Positions 1 through 8,904 of a stretch of DNA of 64,000 bases are shown one piece after another. Origin of the DNA: Cognatundibacterium rivi. Its GTDB lineage: Bacteria; Pseudomonadota; Gammaproteobacteria; Burkholderiales; Burkholderiaceae_D. Each line of letters begins with the position of its first letter. Position 1 is the stretch's first letter. A model generated the notes under the pieces. It had not been told where the DNA came from and did no database searches. It saw only the letters and a program-made list of their open reading frames with translations. Where the stretch lies: the NCBI RefSeq assembly GCF_018139565.1, contig NZ_JAGSPK010000003.1, positions 186,001 to 250,000 on the forward strand. Direction: 5' to 3'. Both the position numbers and the translations under genes were made by a program.

Positions 1-104
1 AAGATATAAAAAAATGGTCGCCAATATCCGGTAACGACGCTCGTATCCCAAACCCGGGCGACAATAAAAAACCAATACATCCACCCTGAACGAATGAATC
101 TCGT

Positions 105-977
105 ATGCAATCAAACCAGAGTTTGTTACTGAAATCTTTGCCCGCTACTTTCATCTTTATCTGGGCATCCGGCTATGTGGTCGCCAAGTACGGTCTGCCT
201 TATGCAGAGCCACTGACATTTTTGTGCATGCGCTATCTGGGCGTGGTCGTTATGATGCTGACGCTCGCGATACTCATGCGCGCACCGTGGCCCGCCCGCA
301 AAGATCTGTTGCCGATTGCCATCGCCGGCATACTGATGCAAGCCTTGTATCTCGGCGGTATCTGGTGCGCCGTGAAGCTCGGCATGCCAGCTGGTGTGGC
401 AGCGCTGATCGCTAATATCCAACCCATACTGACAGCGGTCATGGGGCCGTTCATCGGCGAGCGCATACGTGGCAAACAATGGCTGGGGCTGGCTTTCGGT
501 ATCGCTGGTGTGGGTCTGGTGGTGGCGAACAAAATTTCTGTCGTCGCTTTGTCGCTGACCAGTGTCAGTCTGGCAGTGATGGCCTTATTTGCGATGACGA
601 TAGGCACGCTGTATCAGAAAAAAACCTGCCCTTCGTTTGATGTACGGACCGGGCAAGTAATTCAATTTGCGGCGTCGCTGTTGGTGACCGCACCATTTGC
701 ATGGATGCTGGAAACGCAAACCATCCTATGGACGCCACAATTTTTCGGTGCACTCGCATGGTCCGTTCTGGTGTTATCCGGTATCGGAATCTCCGTTTTG
801 TACATCATGATACGGCACGGCGAAGCAACCAAAGTCACCAGCTATATGTATCTGGTACCTGCCGTCACTGCTGCGATGGCGTGGCTGATGTTTGGTGAGC
901 AATTCACCATGATCGCATTAGCAGGTATGTGTATCGCGCTGGCGGGTGTGGCCTTAGTCGTCAGACCGGCACGCTGA
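105..977 (+). CDS. EamA/DMT-family inner-membrane transporter
   Basis: This is a 290-residue, strongly hydrophobic protein with about ten predicted membrane segments. They are arranged as two EamA repeats (about residues 13-137 and 148-285), the standard architecture and length of drug/metabolite transporter superfamily exporters. The second repeat carries a conserved SYMYLVPAVTA-type segment near residue 250. Members export small metabolites or amino acids; the substrate cannot be told from sequence. The gene stands alone and ends just before a bidirectional terminator shared with the convergent ABC operon. The ATG at 105 gives the full first helix. The family call is firm and the substrate is unknown. 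Confidence 0.9.
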   Translation: MQSNQSLLLKSLPATFIFIWASGYVVAKYGLPYAEPLTFLCMRYLGVVVMMLTLAILMRAPWPARKDLLPIAIAGILMQALYLGGIWCAVKLGMPAGVAALIANIQPILTAVMGPFIGERIRGKQWLGLAFGIAGVGLVVANKISVVALSLTSVSLAVMALFAMTIGTLYQKKTCPSFDVRTGQVIQFAASLLVTAPFAWMLETQTILWTPQFFGALAWSVLVLSGIGISVLYIMIRHGEATKVTSYMYLVPAVTAAMAWLMFGEQFTMIALAGMCIALAGVALVVRPAR

Positions 978-1000
978 CATAAAAATGAAGACTGAAAATC

Positions 1001-1035
1001 AAAAGGCCTGAAACCGACGTGTTTCAGGCCTTTTT
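1001..1035. terminator. Bidirectional rho-independent terminator
   Basis: A perfect stem AAAAGGCCTGAAAC/GTTTCAGGCCTTTT encloses the loop CGACGT. It lies between the convergent EamA gene and the ABC permease gene and gives a T-run on both strands. Confidence 0.9.
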
Positions 1036-1040
1036 AACGA

Positions 1041-1970
1041 TCACTCGCGATAATTCCGCATACGGATCGCACCGTAAATGAACAATGCACCGACCAGCAC
1101 TCCGCACCAGATATTCAGATGCAGGAATGTATCCCAGCTATCCGTTGGTGTAGACCGCATTGCATCTAACACATGTTTAAAATCATAATGCTGACGGATA
1201 AATTCGCCATTCAATAACCAACTGAATGGCAACAGACTGAACAGCATACGCCCCAGCCACAAATAGGCAAAAGGATCGAGCGTTACATTCAGCGATTTGC
1301 AGAGCAGAACCAGCAGAAAAAAGACGGCGACCGGCCCCAGTACTGCCCACAAACCGCCCCGTTTGGTCAGCACGCTGGAGACCAGTAACAACCAACCCAC
1401 CGTTGGTAATGACCACAAAATAAACACGGGAAAAACTCTGATGGCATCCAGAACCGGCGACCAGAGTCCTGCATGACTGAATACTGATAAAAACAGCCAG
1501 CGCCCTTGTAAAGCATGGCCAATACACACGATGCTTAACGCCAGAATATTGGAAATGACCGAAGCAAACAACATGAACAGAGGAAGAGCAATCACTCCGA
1601 ACAATACTTTGGCAAGTACCGACTGTGCGTCAGAGACAGGCAATGATTTCCAGAACAGAATGCTACGGTCTTTTCTTTCCTCACTCAGGGCTCCGGAAAA
1701 ATACGAGTACATGATAAAAATCATGGCAACGCAAAAACCGAACATCCGTCCAACCAAGCTATGTCCGGCAATGCCATCCACTTCTTTACTCAGTTGTTCT
1801 GCCGTCAGTACTGCACCTGGCAAGATGCGGGAAGTGTCTGGACTTTGCATCACGACGGCAGAAATAATTGCAGACACAACAGATAAAGCGATCAGAATCA
1901 AACCCGTCCGGATAAATAACTGACGGTTTTCCCACCATTCCCGCAACAATAAAAACTTCATCGTTTTCAT
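1041..1970 (-). CDS. ABC-2-type transporter permease
   Basis: This 309-residue protein has about six membrane segments. A first helix lies near residues 20-40, then a large extracytoplasmic loop, then clustered helices with a charged EERKDRSILFWKSLPVSD stretch near residue 120. That motif is typical of ABC-2 permeases that pair with YtrB-like ATPases. It is the last gene of the operon and its start overlaps the ATPase stop by 4 nt, suggesting translational coupling. It should form the membrane channel of an exporter, possibly for an antimicrobial peptide or cell-envelope stress substrate. The substrate is inferred only from the YtrA-type context. Confidence 0.85.
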   Translation of the reverse strand: MKTMKFLLLREWWENRQLFIRTGLILIALSVVSAIISAVVMQSPDTSRILPGAVLTAEQLSKEVDGIAGHSLVGRMFGFCVAMIFIMYSYFSGALSEERKDRSILFWKSLPVSDAQSVLAKVLFGVIALPLFMLFASVISNILALSIVCIGHALQGRWLFLSVFSHAGLWSPVLDAIRVFPVFILWSLPTVGWLLLVSSVLTKRGGLWAVLGPVAVFFLLVLLCKSLNVTLDPFAYLWLGRMLFSLLPFSWLLNGEFIRQHYDFKHVLDAMRSTPTDSWDTFLHLNIWCGVLVGALFIYGAIRMRNYRE

Positions 1971-2827
1971 ACTTTATCTCCCTTCATCATCGCCACAAAT
2001 AAGTCGGCGACGCTCGGTTGTCTGGTTTCTCCGAATTGCGCTAATTGCTCACGGTTGACGCCATCAAACAGCATCGTTGTCTGCCCAAATGTTTTCCGTT
2101 GATCGATGGGATGCAAGGCTTGCGCACGATCCATAAATTCTTCACGCACAATCAACTCTATAAAACGACGCTCCAGCTCATCCATACTGGAAGAGAGGCG
2201 AATTTGCCCATCCTGGACGAATATGACATCGCTCAGTACGTGCTCGATTTCCTCGACCTGATGCGTGGTGATGATGATGGTTTTATTCTGATCAAAATAA
2301 TCTTCCAGCAAATCCTGATAGAACTGTTTGCGATAAAGAATATCCAAACCCAGCGTTGGCTCATCCAGCACCAGCAGCTTTGCGTCAATCGCCATCACCA
2401 GCGCCAGATGCAATTGCACCACCATGCCCTTCGACATGGATTTAACTTTCTGTTGCGGTTGCAATTTAGTCTTTGCCAGAAAACGCTCCGCTTTCGCACG
2501 ATTGAATTTCGGATGCACGCCTTCAACAAAAGCTATCGCCTCGCGTACTGTTAGCCATGAAGGCAAAATCGCCACGTCTGCAATAAAACTGATGTCTTGC
2601 ATTAAGGCGTCACGCTCACTGCGCGGATTCAGCCCCAGCACCTGCATTTCACCGTCAAACGGGGTTAATCCGAGTATGGCTTTGAGCGTCGTCGTTTTGC
2701 CAGAACCATTTGGTCCGATCAGACCAACGATACGACCAGCCGGAATCTCAAAGCTGATATTGTCCAAAACGCGCTGCTTACCGTATTTTTTACAAAGATT
2801 TTTTGCGGAAACCACGATACTCATCAT
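1967..2827 (-). CDS. ABC transporter ATP-binding protein
   Basis: This is a 286-residue ABC ATPase. Walker A is GLIGPNGSGKTTT near residue 37. The signature motif is degenerate (SMSKGMVVQLHLA instead of LSGGQ). Walker B is LLVLDEPTLGLD, followed by an H-loop in IITTHQVEEIEH. The divergent signature with M-S-K-G is common in the YtrB/CcmA exporter group. It overlaps the downstream permease and the upstream GntR gene by 4 nt each, so the three genes form one tight operon. It would power export through the permease encoded next. The family is certain and the cargo is unknown. Confidence 0.93.
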   Translation of the reverse strand: MMSIVVSAKNLCKKYGKQRVLDNISFEIPAGRIVGLIGPNGSGKTTTLKAILGLTPFDGEMQVLGLNPRSERDALMQDISFIADVAILPSWLTVREAIAFVEGVHPKFNRAKAERFLAKTKLQPQQKVKSMSKGMVVQLHLALVMAIDAKLLVLDEPTLGLDILYRKQFYQDLLEDYFDQNKTIIITTHQVEEIEHVLSDVIFVQDGQIRLSSSMDELERRFIELIVREEFMDRAQALHPIDQRKTFGQTTMLFDGVNREQLAQFGETRQPSVADLFVAMMKGDKV

Positions 2828-3201
2828 TCATCTCCTGTAGTCTTGCCGCGCTTGATTTGCGCCAACAATTCATCTGTGCCTATCCCTAAACGGCGGATGC
2901 GATCCAGCATGGCTGGCCACTCTTCTTCCAAAAAACGCTGCCGCTCTGTTGCCAGCAATTTGTCTGATGCACCTTCCGTCACATACATACCTATTCCTCT
3001 TCGTTTTTCTACTAAAGATTCATCGACCAGTTCCTGATACGCTTTCGATACCGTAATCGGATTAATTTGATAATCTGCGGCAATCTGCCTCACAGAAGGC
3101 AAGGCATCGCCTGGTTTCAAAACACCATCCAGTATCATGGCCTGCACCTTCTCCTTCAGTTGCCGGTAAATCGGCGACTGATCATGCCAGTTGACACTCA
3201 T
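2824..3201 (-). CDS. GntR-family (YtrA subfamily) transcriptional regulator
   Basis: This 125-residue protein is an N-terminal GntR winged helix (residues about 10-77, with PIYRQLKEKVQAMILDG and LPSVRQIAADYQINPITVSKAYQ) followed by a short helical tail. That short tail defines the YtrA subfamily. It is the first gene of the operon with the ABC ATPase and permease, and its 3' end overlaps the ATPase start. Such proteins repress their own ABC operon. A palindrome at 3299-3322, overlapping the predicted promoter, is the likely binding site. The tail carries no ligand-binding UTRA or FCD domain. Confidence 0.93.
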   Translation of the reverse strand: MSVNWHDQSPIYRQLKEKVQAMILDGVLKPGDALPSVRQIAADYQINPITVSKAYQELVDESLVEKRRGIGMYVTEGASDKLLATERQRFLEEEWPAMLDRIRRLGIGTDELLAQIKRGKTTGDE

Positions 3202-3298
3202 ATTCCCTCCTCATTTTCATTGTCCGCACCAAATGCGTTACCTCTATCTACTCAGTATCGAAAAGTTGATTGATTCACGCTTCATTTGGAAATGAATT

Positions 3299-3322
3299 GG
3301 TGTTGTAGTTAACTATAACACC
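3299..3322. promoter_or_regulatory. YtrA-type operator palindrome GGTG-N16-CACC
   Basis: A 24-bp inverted repeat has arms GGTGTT and AACACC around a TAGTTAACTA core; only one symmetric base pair breaks the symmetry. The spacing between GGTG and CACC is exactly 16. That form, from memory, has been described for YtrA-family regulators in Xanthomonas. It lies 98 bp upstream of the GntR gene and overlaps the predicted -10 hexamer, as expected for autorepression. Confidence 0.75.
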
Positions 3323-3339
3323 AAAACAATAATAATCAA
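3312..3339 (-). promoter_or_regulatory. Predicted sigma70 promoter of the GntR-ABC operon
   Basis: On the minus strand TTGATT (3334-3339) and TATAGT (3312-3317) are separated by 16 bp. The -10 hexamer lies inside the palindromic operator. The rest of the gap from 3202 to 3586 shows no gene; it is AT-rich and must also carry the promoter of the divergent peptidase gene. Confidence 0.5.
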
Positions 3340-3586
3340 GAATTTTTGATAACTTTTATCTTTTGCAATTTCGTTCTTCCGAATCTAAATGAAGCGAAGC
3401 AGATAAAAATAGTTTTATCTATCAGGAACTCTGTCCGCAGGTCTCAGTCTATGCAGTTCATCTGCAAAATAGCTGTCGCTTGTTGAACGCGAAAAACACA
3501 GACCTATCCGGTGTTATTTGTATCAGAAAACAGCTGATCAGCTTATTCCCCCAATCAAACCTATAAAAAAATTGAAGGCAAGTGCT

Positions 3587-6274
3587 ATGTTTCCGAAATT
3601 TATCCCCCTCAGTATTGCCCTTGCATGCTCAGGCGCAGCGCTGTTACCGCAGCAAATCGCCCATGCGGCACCGACAAGCAACGTCATTGCCAAAATCACC
3701 CCTGCAGATCTGACGCTGGAACAGGTGTTCCGTGCAAAACCGTATGCCGGTCAGGCAGCAAAAGTGATCAGCTTTAGCCACGATGGCCGCTATCTTGCTT
3801 ACGTCTGGAATCCGTTTAATGAAATCGGCTCTGACTTGTATGTGCACGACACGCAAACAGGAGAAACCCGCCGCATTACTTCGCCAGCACTGATGAAGAC
3901 GTTCGATGCGCCGGAAGTGTGGGATCGGTTCGAGAAGAAAGCAAAGCAAAAAGAAAAAGAAGAAACAGAGCGTCAGGCAAAGGCTGAAGCTCATGCCGCT
4001 TACCTGCGTGGTGAAAAGGTCAACCTGCAACAATGGGAAGAAGCCGGCTTAGAAGAAGTAAAACGCGAACTGGCTGATAAAAAAGCCCGCGATGCGAAGA
4101 AAAAAGCCGAAGCTGATGCCGAGGCTGCAAAAGAAAAAGCTGCCGAGAAAGCAGCAAAAAACAGTGCCACGGCCGATACTACGGTAGCAAAGGCGGACGA
4201 CAAAAAAGACAGTAAAGCCGATAAAGACAGCGACAAACAAAAAGAACTGTGGGAACTACGCGATGAACTGAAAAAGAAAATCGCGAAAGAAAAACTAAAA
4301 CCCAGTGATCTCTATCCCGGAGTCGATTATCTGGTCTGGGCGAATAAAAAGAATGAACTGATATTCCAGTATCGCGGCGATTTATTCCGTCTGCAGGCAG
4401 CCAGCGGTAAGGTGGAAAGGCTGACACAAACCGACAAAGCAGAACGCATCGTCGCCTATCGTGCGGATGACAAAGGCTATATCTATATGGATAGCAAAAG
4501 TCTCTACAGTGCGGCCTTTGACAACAGCGCGATCCGTCAGTTGAATCGTGAACTGATCCATCCGGATGACGCAGAGAAAAAATACAGCATCGCCAACACC
4601 GTGCTGAGTGAAGATAAACAATGGATGGCAATTTCTGCAGTGGCACCCGATGTCGATGAAGAAACCGGTAAAGTGAAACCATCTTCTGAGCGTCAGGTAG
4701 AAATTATGAATTACAGCGAGCGCTTCGCTACAGCCAAAAAAGTGCCGCGCGAAGTGTCGGATGACAAACGCAAAATCCCAGCAACGGCCTTGTACATTCG
4801 CCGCGTGACCGATACATCCGTCCGCCAGCCGCAACCTGTTTTCACCAATAATGGCGGTGATGTCTGGTTTGAAATGAGCAAAGTCAACTGGGCGAAAGAC
4901 GGTAGCCGCTATACGTTTTCAACCTGGGAACGCGAAAAAAATCTGCTGCGCATTTACGTAGGTAAAGCAGAAGAAGGAGTTAAGCCTGCGCTGGTGTTTG
5001 AACGTCGCGGCAATGTTGGTCATGAAGTCGTGAATGTGCTGGAGCCAAAATTTACTCCTGACGGAAAACAACTGATCGCCGTACTTGACGAGCAAGGATA
5101 TCGCCAGCCCTACATTATCAGTACTGATAACAACAATGGCAGCGGCAGTGCTAAAGCCATTCTGAAAGATGATTTTGAAGCGCACCAGATCATCGGTTTT
5201 ACGCCAGATAGCAAATCCATGTTCGTGCTGGCAAATAAGGATGACTTCGCTTCGATGAATGCGTATAAGGTCGATATCGCCAGCGGCGACATGAAAGCAC
5301 TCGGACAAACGGGCGATTTCCATCGTGCCAGCGATGTCGCTGATAGCGGTGACAAACTCGCCAGCGTTGCTGGTCAATGGTCGAGCCGTCCGGAGTTAAA
5401 ACTGATTGATGTGAAGTCCAGTAAAAGCACGACGCTGACGCAAAGTCATGATCCGCAGTGGCAGGCGATCGATATTCAGCAGCCAGAACGTTTCAGTTTT
5501 AAAAACCGTCACGGCGACCAGATACAGGCGTATGTTTTCAAACCAGCGAACTGGAAAGCCAGCGATCATCGTCCAGCCATTGTCTACACCTATGGTGGCC
5601 CGCTGAATGACAGACACATCATTGAAACCGACAGCTTCCAGCAGACAGCGTATATGTTTGGCATGTATATGTCGGCAAAAAATGGTTACGTGACTGTAGC
5701 GGTTGATCCGCGCGGACATTCCAATTACGGTCGCAAATTCAGCGATGCAAACTGGGAACAGGCGGGTAAACCACAAACAGAAGATCTCGAAGATCTGACG
5801 CAATACATGCAAAAAAACCTGGGGGTAGATGGACGACGCATAGGTCTGACCGGCTGGAGTTTCGGCGGCTTCCAGACCCAATACACGATGTACACCAGCC
5901 CGGACACCTTCGCTGCCGGGATTGCAGGCGCGGGTCCGACCGAATGGGAAAACTACAACAGTTGGTACAGTGGTCGCACCATAGGCAAGACTGAGCGTAA
6001 TAAACCGAATCTGCGCAAGTATTCTTTATTACCGCTGACCGTGGGCTTGAAAAAACCGCTGCTACTCGTACACGGCATGCAAGATCCTAATGTGCTGTAT
6101 CAGGACACGGTGAATGTTTATCGCGCACTGCTGGAAAATGGCAAGGAAACGCTGGTCGATCTTTTCCTAGATCCGGATGGCGAACATGCGCTGGGCGGCG
6201 CGATCAAAGCCAAAGCCTGGCATAAAAAATACGAAGCCTTTTTCTTGCAACATTTGGGCTCTGGAAATAAATAA
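3587..6274 (+). CDS. Secreted S9-family (prolyl oligopeptidase) serine peptidase
   Basis: This gene encodes an 895-residue exported peptidase. The ATG at 3587 is chosen because GAAGG lies 8 nt upstream and a signal peptide follows (MFPKFIPLSIALACSG, cut near AHA-AP). Residues about 40-640 form a beta-propeller and the C-terminal 230 residues an alpha/beta-hydrolase. The catalytic triad is Ser758 (GWSFGGFQ), Asp833 (MQDPNVLY) and His867 (DGEHALGG). The odd part is a charged Lys/Glu/Ala-rich insertion at about residues 112-238, which makes the protein about 200 residues longer than usual DPP-IV/acylaminoacyl peptidases. It should cleave peptides in the periplasm or outside the cell. It stands alone, with a terminator downstream. 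Confidence 0.9.
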   Translation: MFPKFIPLSIALACSGAALLPQQIAHAAPTSNVIAKITPADLTLEQVFRAKPYAGQAAKVISFSHDGRYLAYVWNPFNEIGSDLYVHDTQTGETRRITSPALMKTFDAPEVWDRFEKKAKQKEKEETERQAKAEAHAAYLRGEKVNLQQWEEAGLEEVKRELADKKARDAKKKAEADAEAAKEKAAEKAAKNSATADTTVAKADDKKDSKADKDSDKQKELWELRDELKKKIAKEKLKPSDLYPGVDYLVWANKKNELIFQYRGDLFRLQAASGKVERLTQTDKAERIVAYRADDKGYIYMDSKSLYSAAFDNSAIRQLNRELIHPDDAEKKYSIANTVLSEDKQWMAISAVAPDVDEETGKVKPSSERQVEIMNYSERFATAKKVPREVSDDKRKIPATALYIRRVTDTSVRQPQPVFTNNGGDVWFEMSKVNWAKDGSRYTFSTWEREKNLLRIYVGKAEEGVKPALVFERRGNVGHEVVNVLEPKFTPDGKQLIAVLDEQGYRQPYIISTDNNNGSGSAKAILKDDFEAHQIIGFTPDSKSMFVLANKDDFASMNAYKVDIASGDMKALGQTGDFHRASDVADSGDKLASVAGQWSSRPELKLIDVKSSKSTTLTQSHDPQWQAIDIQQPERFSFKNRHGDQIQAYVFKPANWKASDHRPAIVYTYGGPLNDRHIIETDSFQQTAYMFGMYMSAKNGYVTVAVDPRGHSNYGRKFSDANWEQAGKPQTEDLEDLTQYMQKNLGVDGRRIGLTGWSFGGFQTQYTMYTSPDTFAAGIAGAGPTEWENYNSWYSGRTIGKTERNKPNLRKYSLLPLTVGLKKPLLLVHGMQDPNVLYQDTVNVYRALLENGKETLVDLFLDPDGEHALGGAIKAKAWHKKYEAFFLQHLGSGNK

Positions 6275-6334
6275 ATCGACAGATATGAGTGGCGTTGATT
6301 GCTGCATTTACGCCCATCGCCACTCTGGTTTTAC

Positions 6335-6359
6335 ACTCCCGCAATGCGGGAGTTTTTTT
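6335..6359 (+). terminator. Rho-independent terminator after the S9 peptidase
   Basis: The stem ACTCCCGC/GCGGGAGT with a 3-nt loop is followed by seven T residues, 60 bp after the peptidase stop codon. Confidence 0.85.
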
Positions 6360-6559
6360 ATTGGGTAACGCATACTGCATTTTCGCGAGCACCGAGCGTA
6401 TGCACCTTCCCAGACACAACGTACACTGATCTGCAGTAAGTTTTTACGAACAATTTCGTCACGGCAAATTAGAGAAATTATTACCGTTGTGAACGACATT
6501 GATCAACGTAATAATCGCCTACACTTTACTCCCGAGCAAAACGCGACAAGAAAGCCACC

Positions 6560-6871
6560 ATGAACGCCTTTTCACAATATATGTATTCTGTCCTGCGTCA
6601 GGTAACACAGGAATTCCGTCAGTTCGCATCGAAATGTGCACTGGGAATGTTGCGTACTCCGCTGCCGCGTATTTTCGTGATCTGCATCGCGATTGCACTG
6701 GCGATCAGTCTGATTCCATTTGTATTGAGCTTATTTCTGCTGTTTGTTTTACTGAGAGTATTTCTCGGCCTGCTCAAAACACCGCAGCAAAATCGGACTT
6801 ACGATCAACAGTCATCTCAGACCTATCAGCAACAACAGATTTACGTCAAACGTCTGCGCCAGGATGAATAA
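6560..6871 (+). CDS. Small membrane protein of unknown function
   Basis: I do not recognise a family for this 103-residue protein. An amphipathic N-terminus (about 30 residues, ending MLRTPLPR) is followed by one long hydrophobic stretch (about residues 34-67, IFVICIAIALAISL onward) that could be one or two helices. The polar, glutamine-rich tail contains QQSSQTYQQQQIYVKR. The layout suggests an inner-membrane protein with a disordered tail. It lies between the peptidase terminator and the convergent AraC gene, so it is probably monocistronic. The coding call rests on the coherent membrane segment and the lack of a competing frame. Confidence 0.6.
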   Translation: MNAFSQYMYSVLRQVTQEFRQFASKCALGMLRTPLPRIFVICIAIALAISLIPFVLSLFLLFVLLRVFLGLLKTPQQNRTYDQQSSQTYQQQQIYVKRLRQDE

Positions 6872-6894
6872 AATCGACACTGCGTCATAACGAA

Positions 6895-7932
6895 TTAAAT
6901 CCATTTCGCCAGATCGGCATGCATACCTTCCCGGATTAAGCTGGGTGTCAGGCCGGTCCAGCGCTTAAACGAACGACGGAAGTTATTTGCGTCGTGAAAA
7001 CCAAGATGCTGTGCCACAGCCTCATTATCAATTTGCTGCGTTAAGAACAAATGCAAAGCAGCATGTGATCGCGCCTGATCTAACTCCGCCTGAAAATGTG
7101 TGCCGTGTTTTGCAAGATAGCGTTTCAAAGTCGCCGGGCTGCAGAAAAACTGTTGCGCTGTCTGCTCCAGCGTCGGTGCGCAACGGATGTGATTTAACAG
7201 GTAGTCGTACAGTGCATTCAATAAGCTGGGTGTATGTTGTTTTTGTTCTGCGACACTTGCTTGCAACGCCAGCTTAACCGCCGCCGGATTACCACGCGGC
7301 CATCGTCGGTCGAGCACATCTTCTTCAATCAGCATGGCATCAAAGTGGCAATTGAATTTCATTTCTGCGCCAAGATGTACCTCATATTGTTCGATGTAGC
7401 GCGGCGCCCTCCGGTTAAAACAAAAGCGCCATGGCAAGCGCTCTCCACTCAGCCAGCGACACATAGCGACCAAAGCGGCCATGTGCATTTCCGTTAAAAC
7501 TGAACGCTGTGCTGGGGCGCCATAACTATCCATCCAGTAAACCACAATCCAACCTTTACCGCGCTTGAGCCTGGGACACATTAAGGGAGATAGTTGCGTT
7601 GCATGCGCAATTAATATATCGAGTGCTTCACGCAAACTTCCGGCGTGTAATAAAGCATGGCTGACGCCGTGAATATGGCCTGGCAACATTTGCTCACCGA
7701 TTAAAAAGCTGGTGTCGTTGGCGTCCAGAGCTTTATTCACGTTCATCAGTAAGCGCAAATATTGCTGCGGGCTGATCATCCTTTGAGCATCTTCAGTCGC
7801 CGCAATATCGATGCCTGTATCGAGCAATATCTGCGCATCACTTATTTCGCGGCTGCGGGCAAATTCGATCAGCATCGCCGGATGCTGACGCATGGCGATA
7901 CGCTCATCACTGATGTGGTGGTAAGCGATCAT
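6895..7932 (-). CDS. AraC-family transcriptional regulator (OruR/ArgR-like)
   Basis: This 345-residue protein has an N-terminal arabinose-binding-type sensor domain (about residues 20-205; LPGHIHGVSHALLHAGSLREAL is characteristic). The C-terminal AraC double helix-turn-helix spans about residues 235-335. It includes CSPATLKRYLAKHGTHFQAEL and LGFHDANNFRRSFKRWTGLTP. This group regulates ornithine, fatty-acid or virulence genes elsewhere; the ligand here is unknown. Its ATG overlaps the stop codon of the upstream GGDEF gene (ATGA at 7929-7932), so the two are probably co-translated. No obvious target operon adjoins it apart from the divergent phytate locus. Confidence 0.9.
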   Translation of the reverse strand: MIAYHHISDERIAMRQHPAMLIEFARSREISDAQILLDTGIDIAATEDAQRMISPQQYLRLLMNVNKALDANDTSFLIGEQMLPGHIHGVSHALLHAGSLREALDILIAHATQLSPLMCPRLKRGKGWIVVYWMDSYGAPAQRSVLTEMHMAALVAMCRWLSGERLPWRFCFNRRAPRYIEQYEVHLGAEMKFNCHFDAMLIEEDVLDRRWPRGNPAAVKLALQASVAEQKQHTPSLLNALYDYLLNHIRCAPTLEQTAQQFFCSPATLKRYLAKHGTHFQAELDQARSHAALHLFLTQQIDNEAVAQHLGFHDANNFRRSFKRWTGLTPSLIREGMHADLAKWI

Positions 7933-8843
7933 GCTGCACAGACGTGGCTAGCTGTCGCCAGTTCTGAAGGTGTTGTCCCTCGGCAGTCAATTCCGCGACT
8001 GAGTTCTTGCAACAGACGCTCTGCATCACCGTCCGATTCAGCGCAGGTATAGCGCAAACCAAGCCGCACCAGCTCGCGTTTTGCGAAATGACGCATTCCG
8101 TGCACCATATGGCACAGATGCTTTGCCAGCTCATCGGCATCTGCCACGTTTGTTTCTGGCATGACAATCGCAAAACGATCACCGGCGTAACGACACAGCA
8201 CATCTTCATTTCTTAAATTCAGCAGCAGCATGTGACTGACTGCTTGCAGCACGCGATCGCCCTCACGCTGGCCAAACTGACGGTTAATCTGATGAAAGGA
8301 ATTAATGTCCAATAAGACGATGGAACAAATCGCCGCAGGGCGGTTTTCTTTTTCCAGACGAATTTGCAAGCGCAGATAATCCGCATCACTGAGTTGCGTC
8401 ACCCTGTCGTACGGTTTGTGTTCCCGAAATAAACGTTCCCGTTTTTGTAAATGTTCATTCAGACTGAATTGCTCTATGCGCCAGTAATACATACCTGCAG
8501 TCAAAATCAGCATGCCACCTAAAGTCAGGGTGTCTTCCAACCAGTTATCCCAGACATCCTCCTTGGGAATCGCAAAAAACTCATCCAAACAATCAGCCCA
8601 GGAACCTGACATGATGGAAGCGAGACCAAGCGCCAGCAAAAGCGTAACCCGGCCTTTTGGCCGGCTGCTGAGTGTCATCAGCAGCCAGACACCCGCCATG
8701 ATTGCAGTGCCGCCTTCCCCGACAATATCCATCCAGTGCCATTTATAGAGCGGTTTGAGTACACCGACATACGCATACAAGCCGCTTAACGCGATCAACG
8801 CGACGATACTCGCCAGAATCAGATTACGATGTAAGTGCAGCAT
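7929..8843 (-). CDS. Membrane GGDEF-domain protein with degenerate active site
   Basis: The start at 8843 is preferred because a G-rich SD-like stretch precedes it; the longer form from 8888 has none. The 304-residue product has about four N-terminal membrane segments (residues 5-125), a short helical linker and a GGDEF domain (about residues 140-280). The signature reads RYAGDRFAIVMPE, so GGDEF is AGDRF: the first Gly and the key Glu are lost. Diguanylate cyclases need that acidic residue, so this copy is probably inactive or serves as a GTP or c-di-GMP sensor. The first Asp motif (LLDINSFHQIN) is retained. It overlaps the AraC gene by 4 nt. Confidence 0.85.
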   Translation of the reverse strand: MLHLHRNLILASIVALIALSGLYAYVGVLKPLYKWHWMDIVGEGGTAIMAGVWLLMTLSSRPKGRVTLLLALGLASIMSGSWADCLDEFFAIPKEDVWDNWLEDTLTLGGMLILTAGMYYWRIEQFSLNEHLQKRERLFREHKPYDRVTQLSDADYLRLQIRLEKENRPAAICSIVLLDINSFHQINRQFGQREGDRVLQAVSHMLLLNLRNEDVLCRYAGDRFAIVMPETNVADADELAKHLCHMVHGMRHFAKRELVRLGLRYTCAESDGDAERLLQELSRGIDCRGTTPSELATASHVCAA

Positions 8844-8886
8844 GCAAGCCCCCGGATAAAAACTGGCGCGAGAATAACCGGCCTGC

Positions 8887-8904
8887 ATGACAAATTCATG
8901 ACAT
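8887..8904 (-). promoter_or_regulatory. Candidate Pho box (TGTCAT repeat, 11-bp period)
   Basis: Read on the minus strand this is ATGTCAT GAAT TTGTCAT: two TGTCAT repeats with an 11-bp period and an AT-rich spacer, the form of a PhoB site. The orientation fits the GGDEF-AraC pair; a weak TATTCT lies about 10 bp downstream. The site sits in the 333-bp gap shared with the divergent TonB receptor gene. Confidence 0.5.

Noticed and set aside
1-104. End of a previous gene at the left edge
   Set aside because: No frame with family similarity enters from the left; the region looks like the promoter region of the EamA gene.
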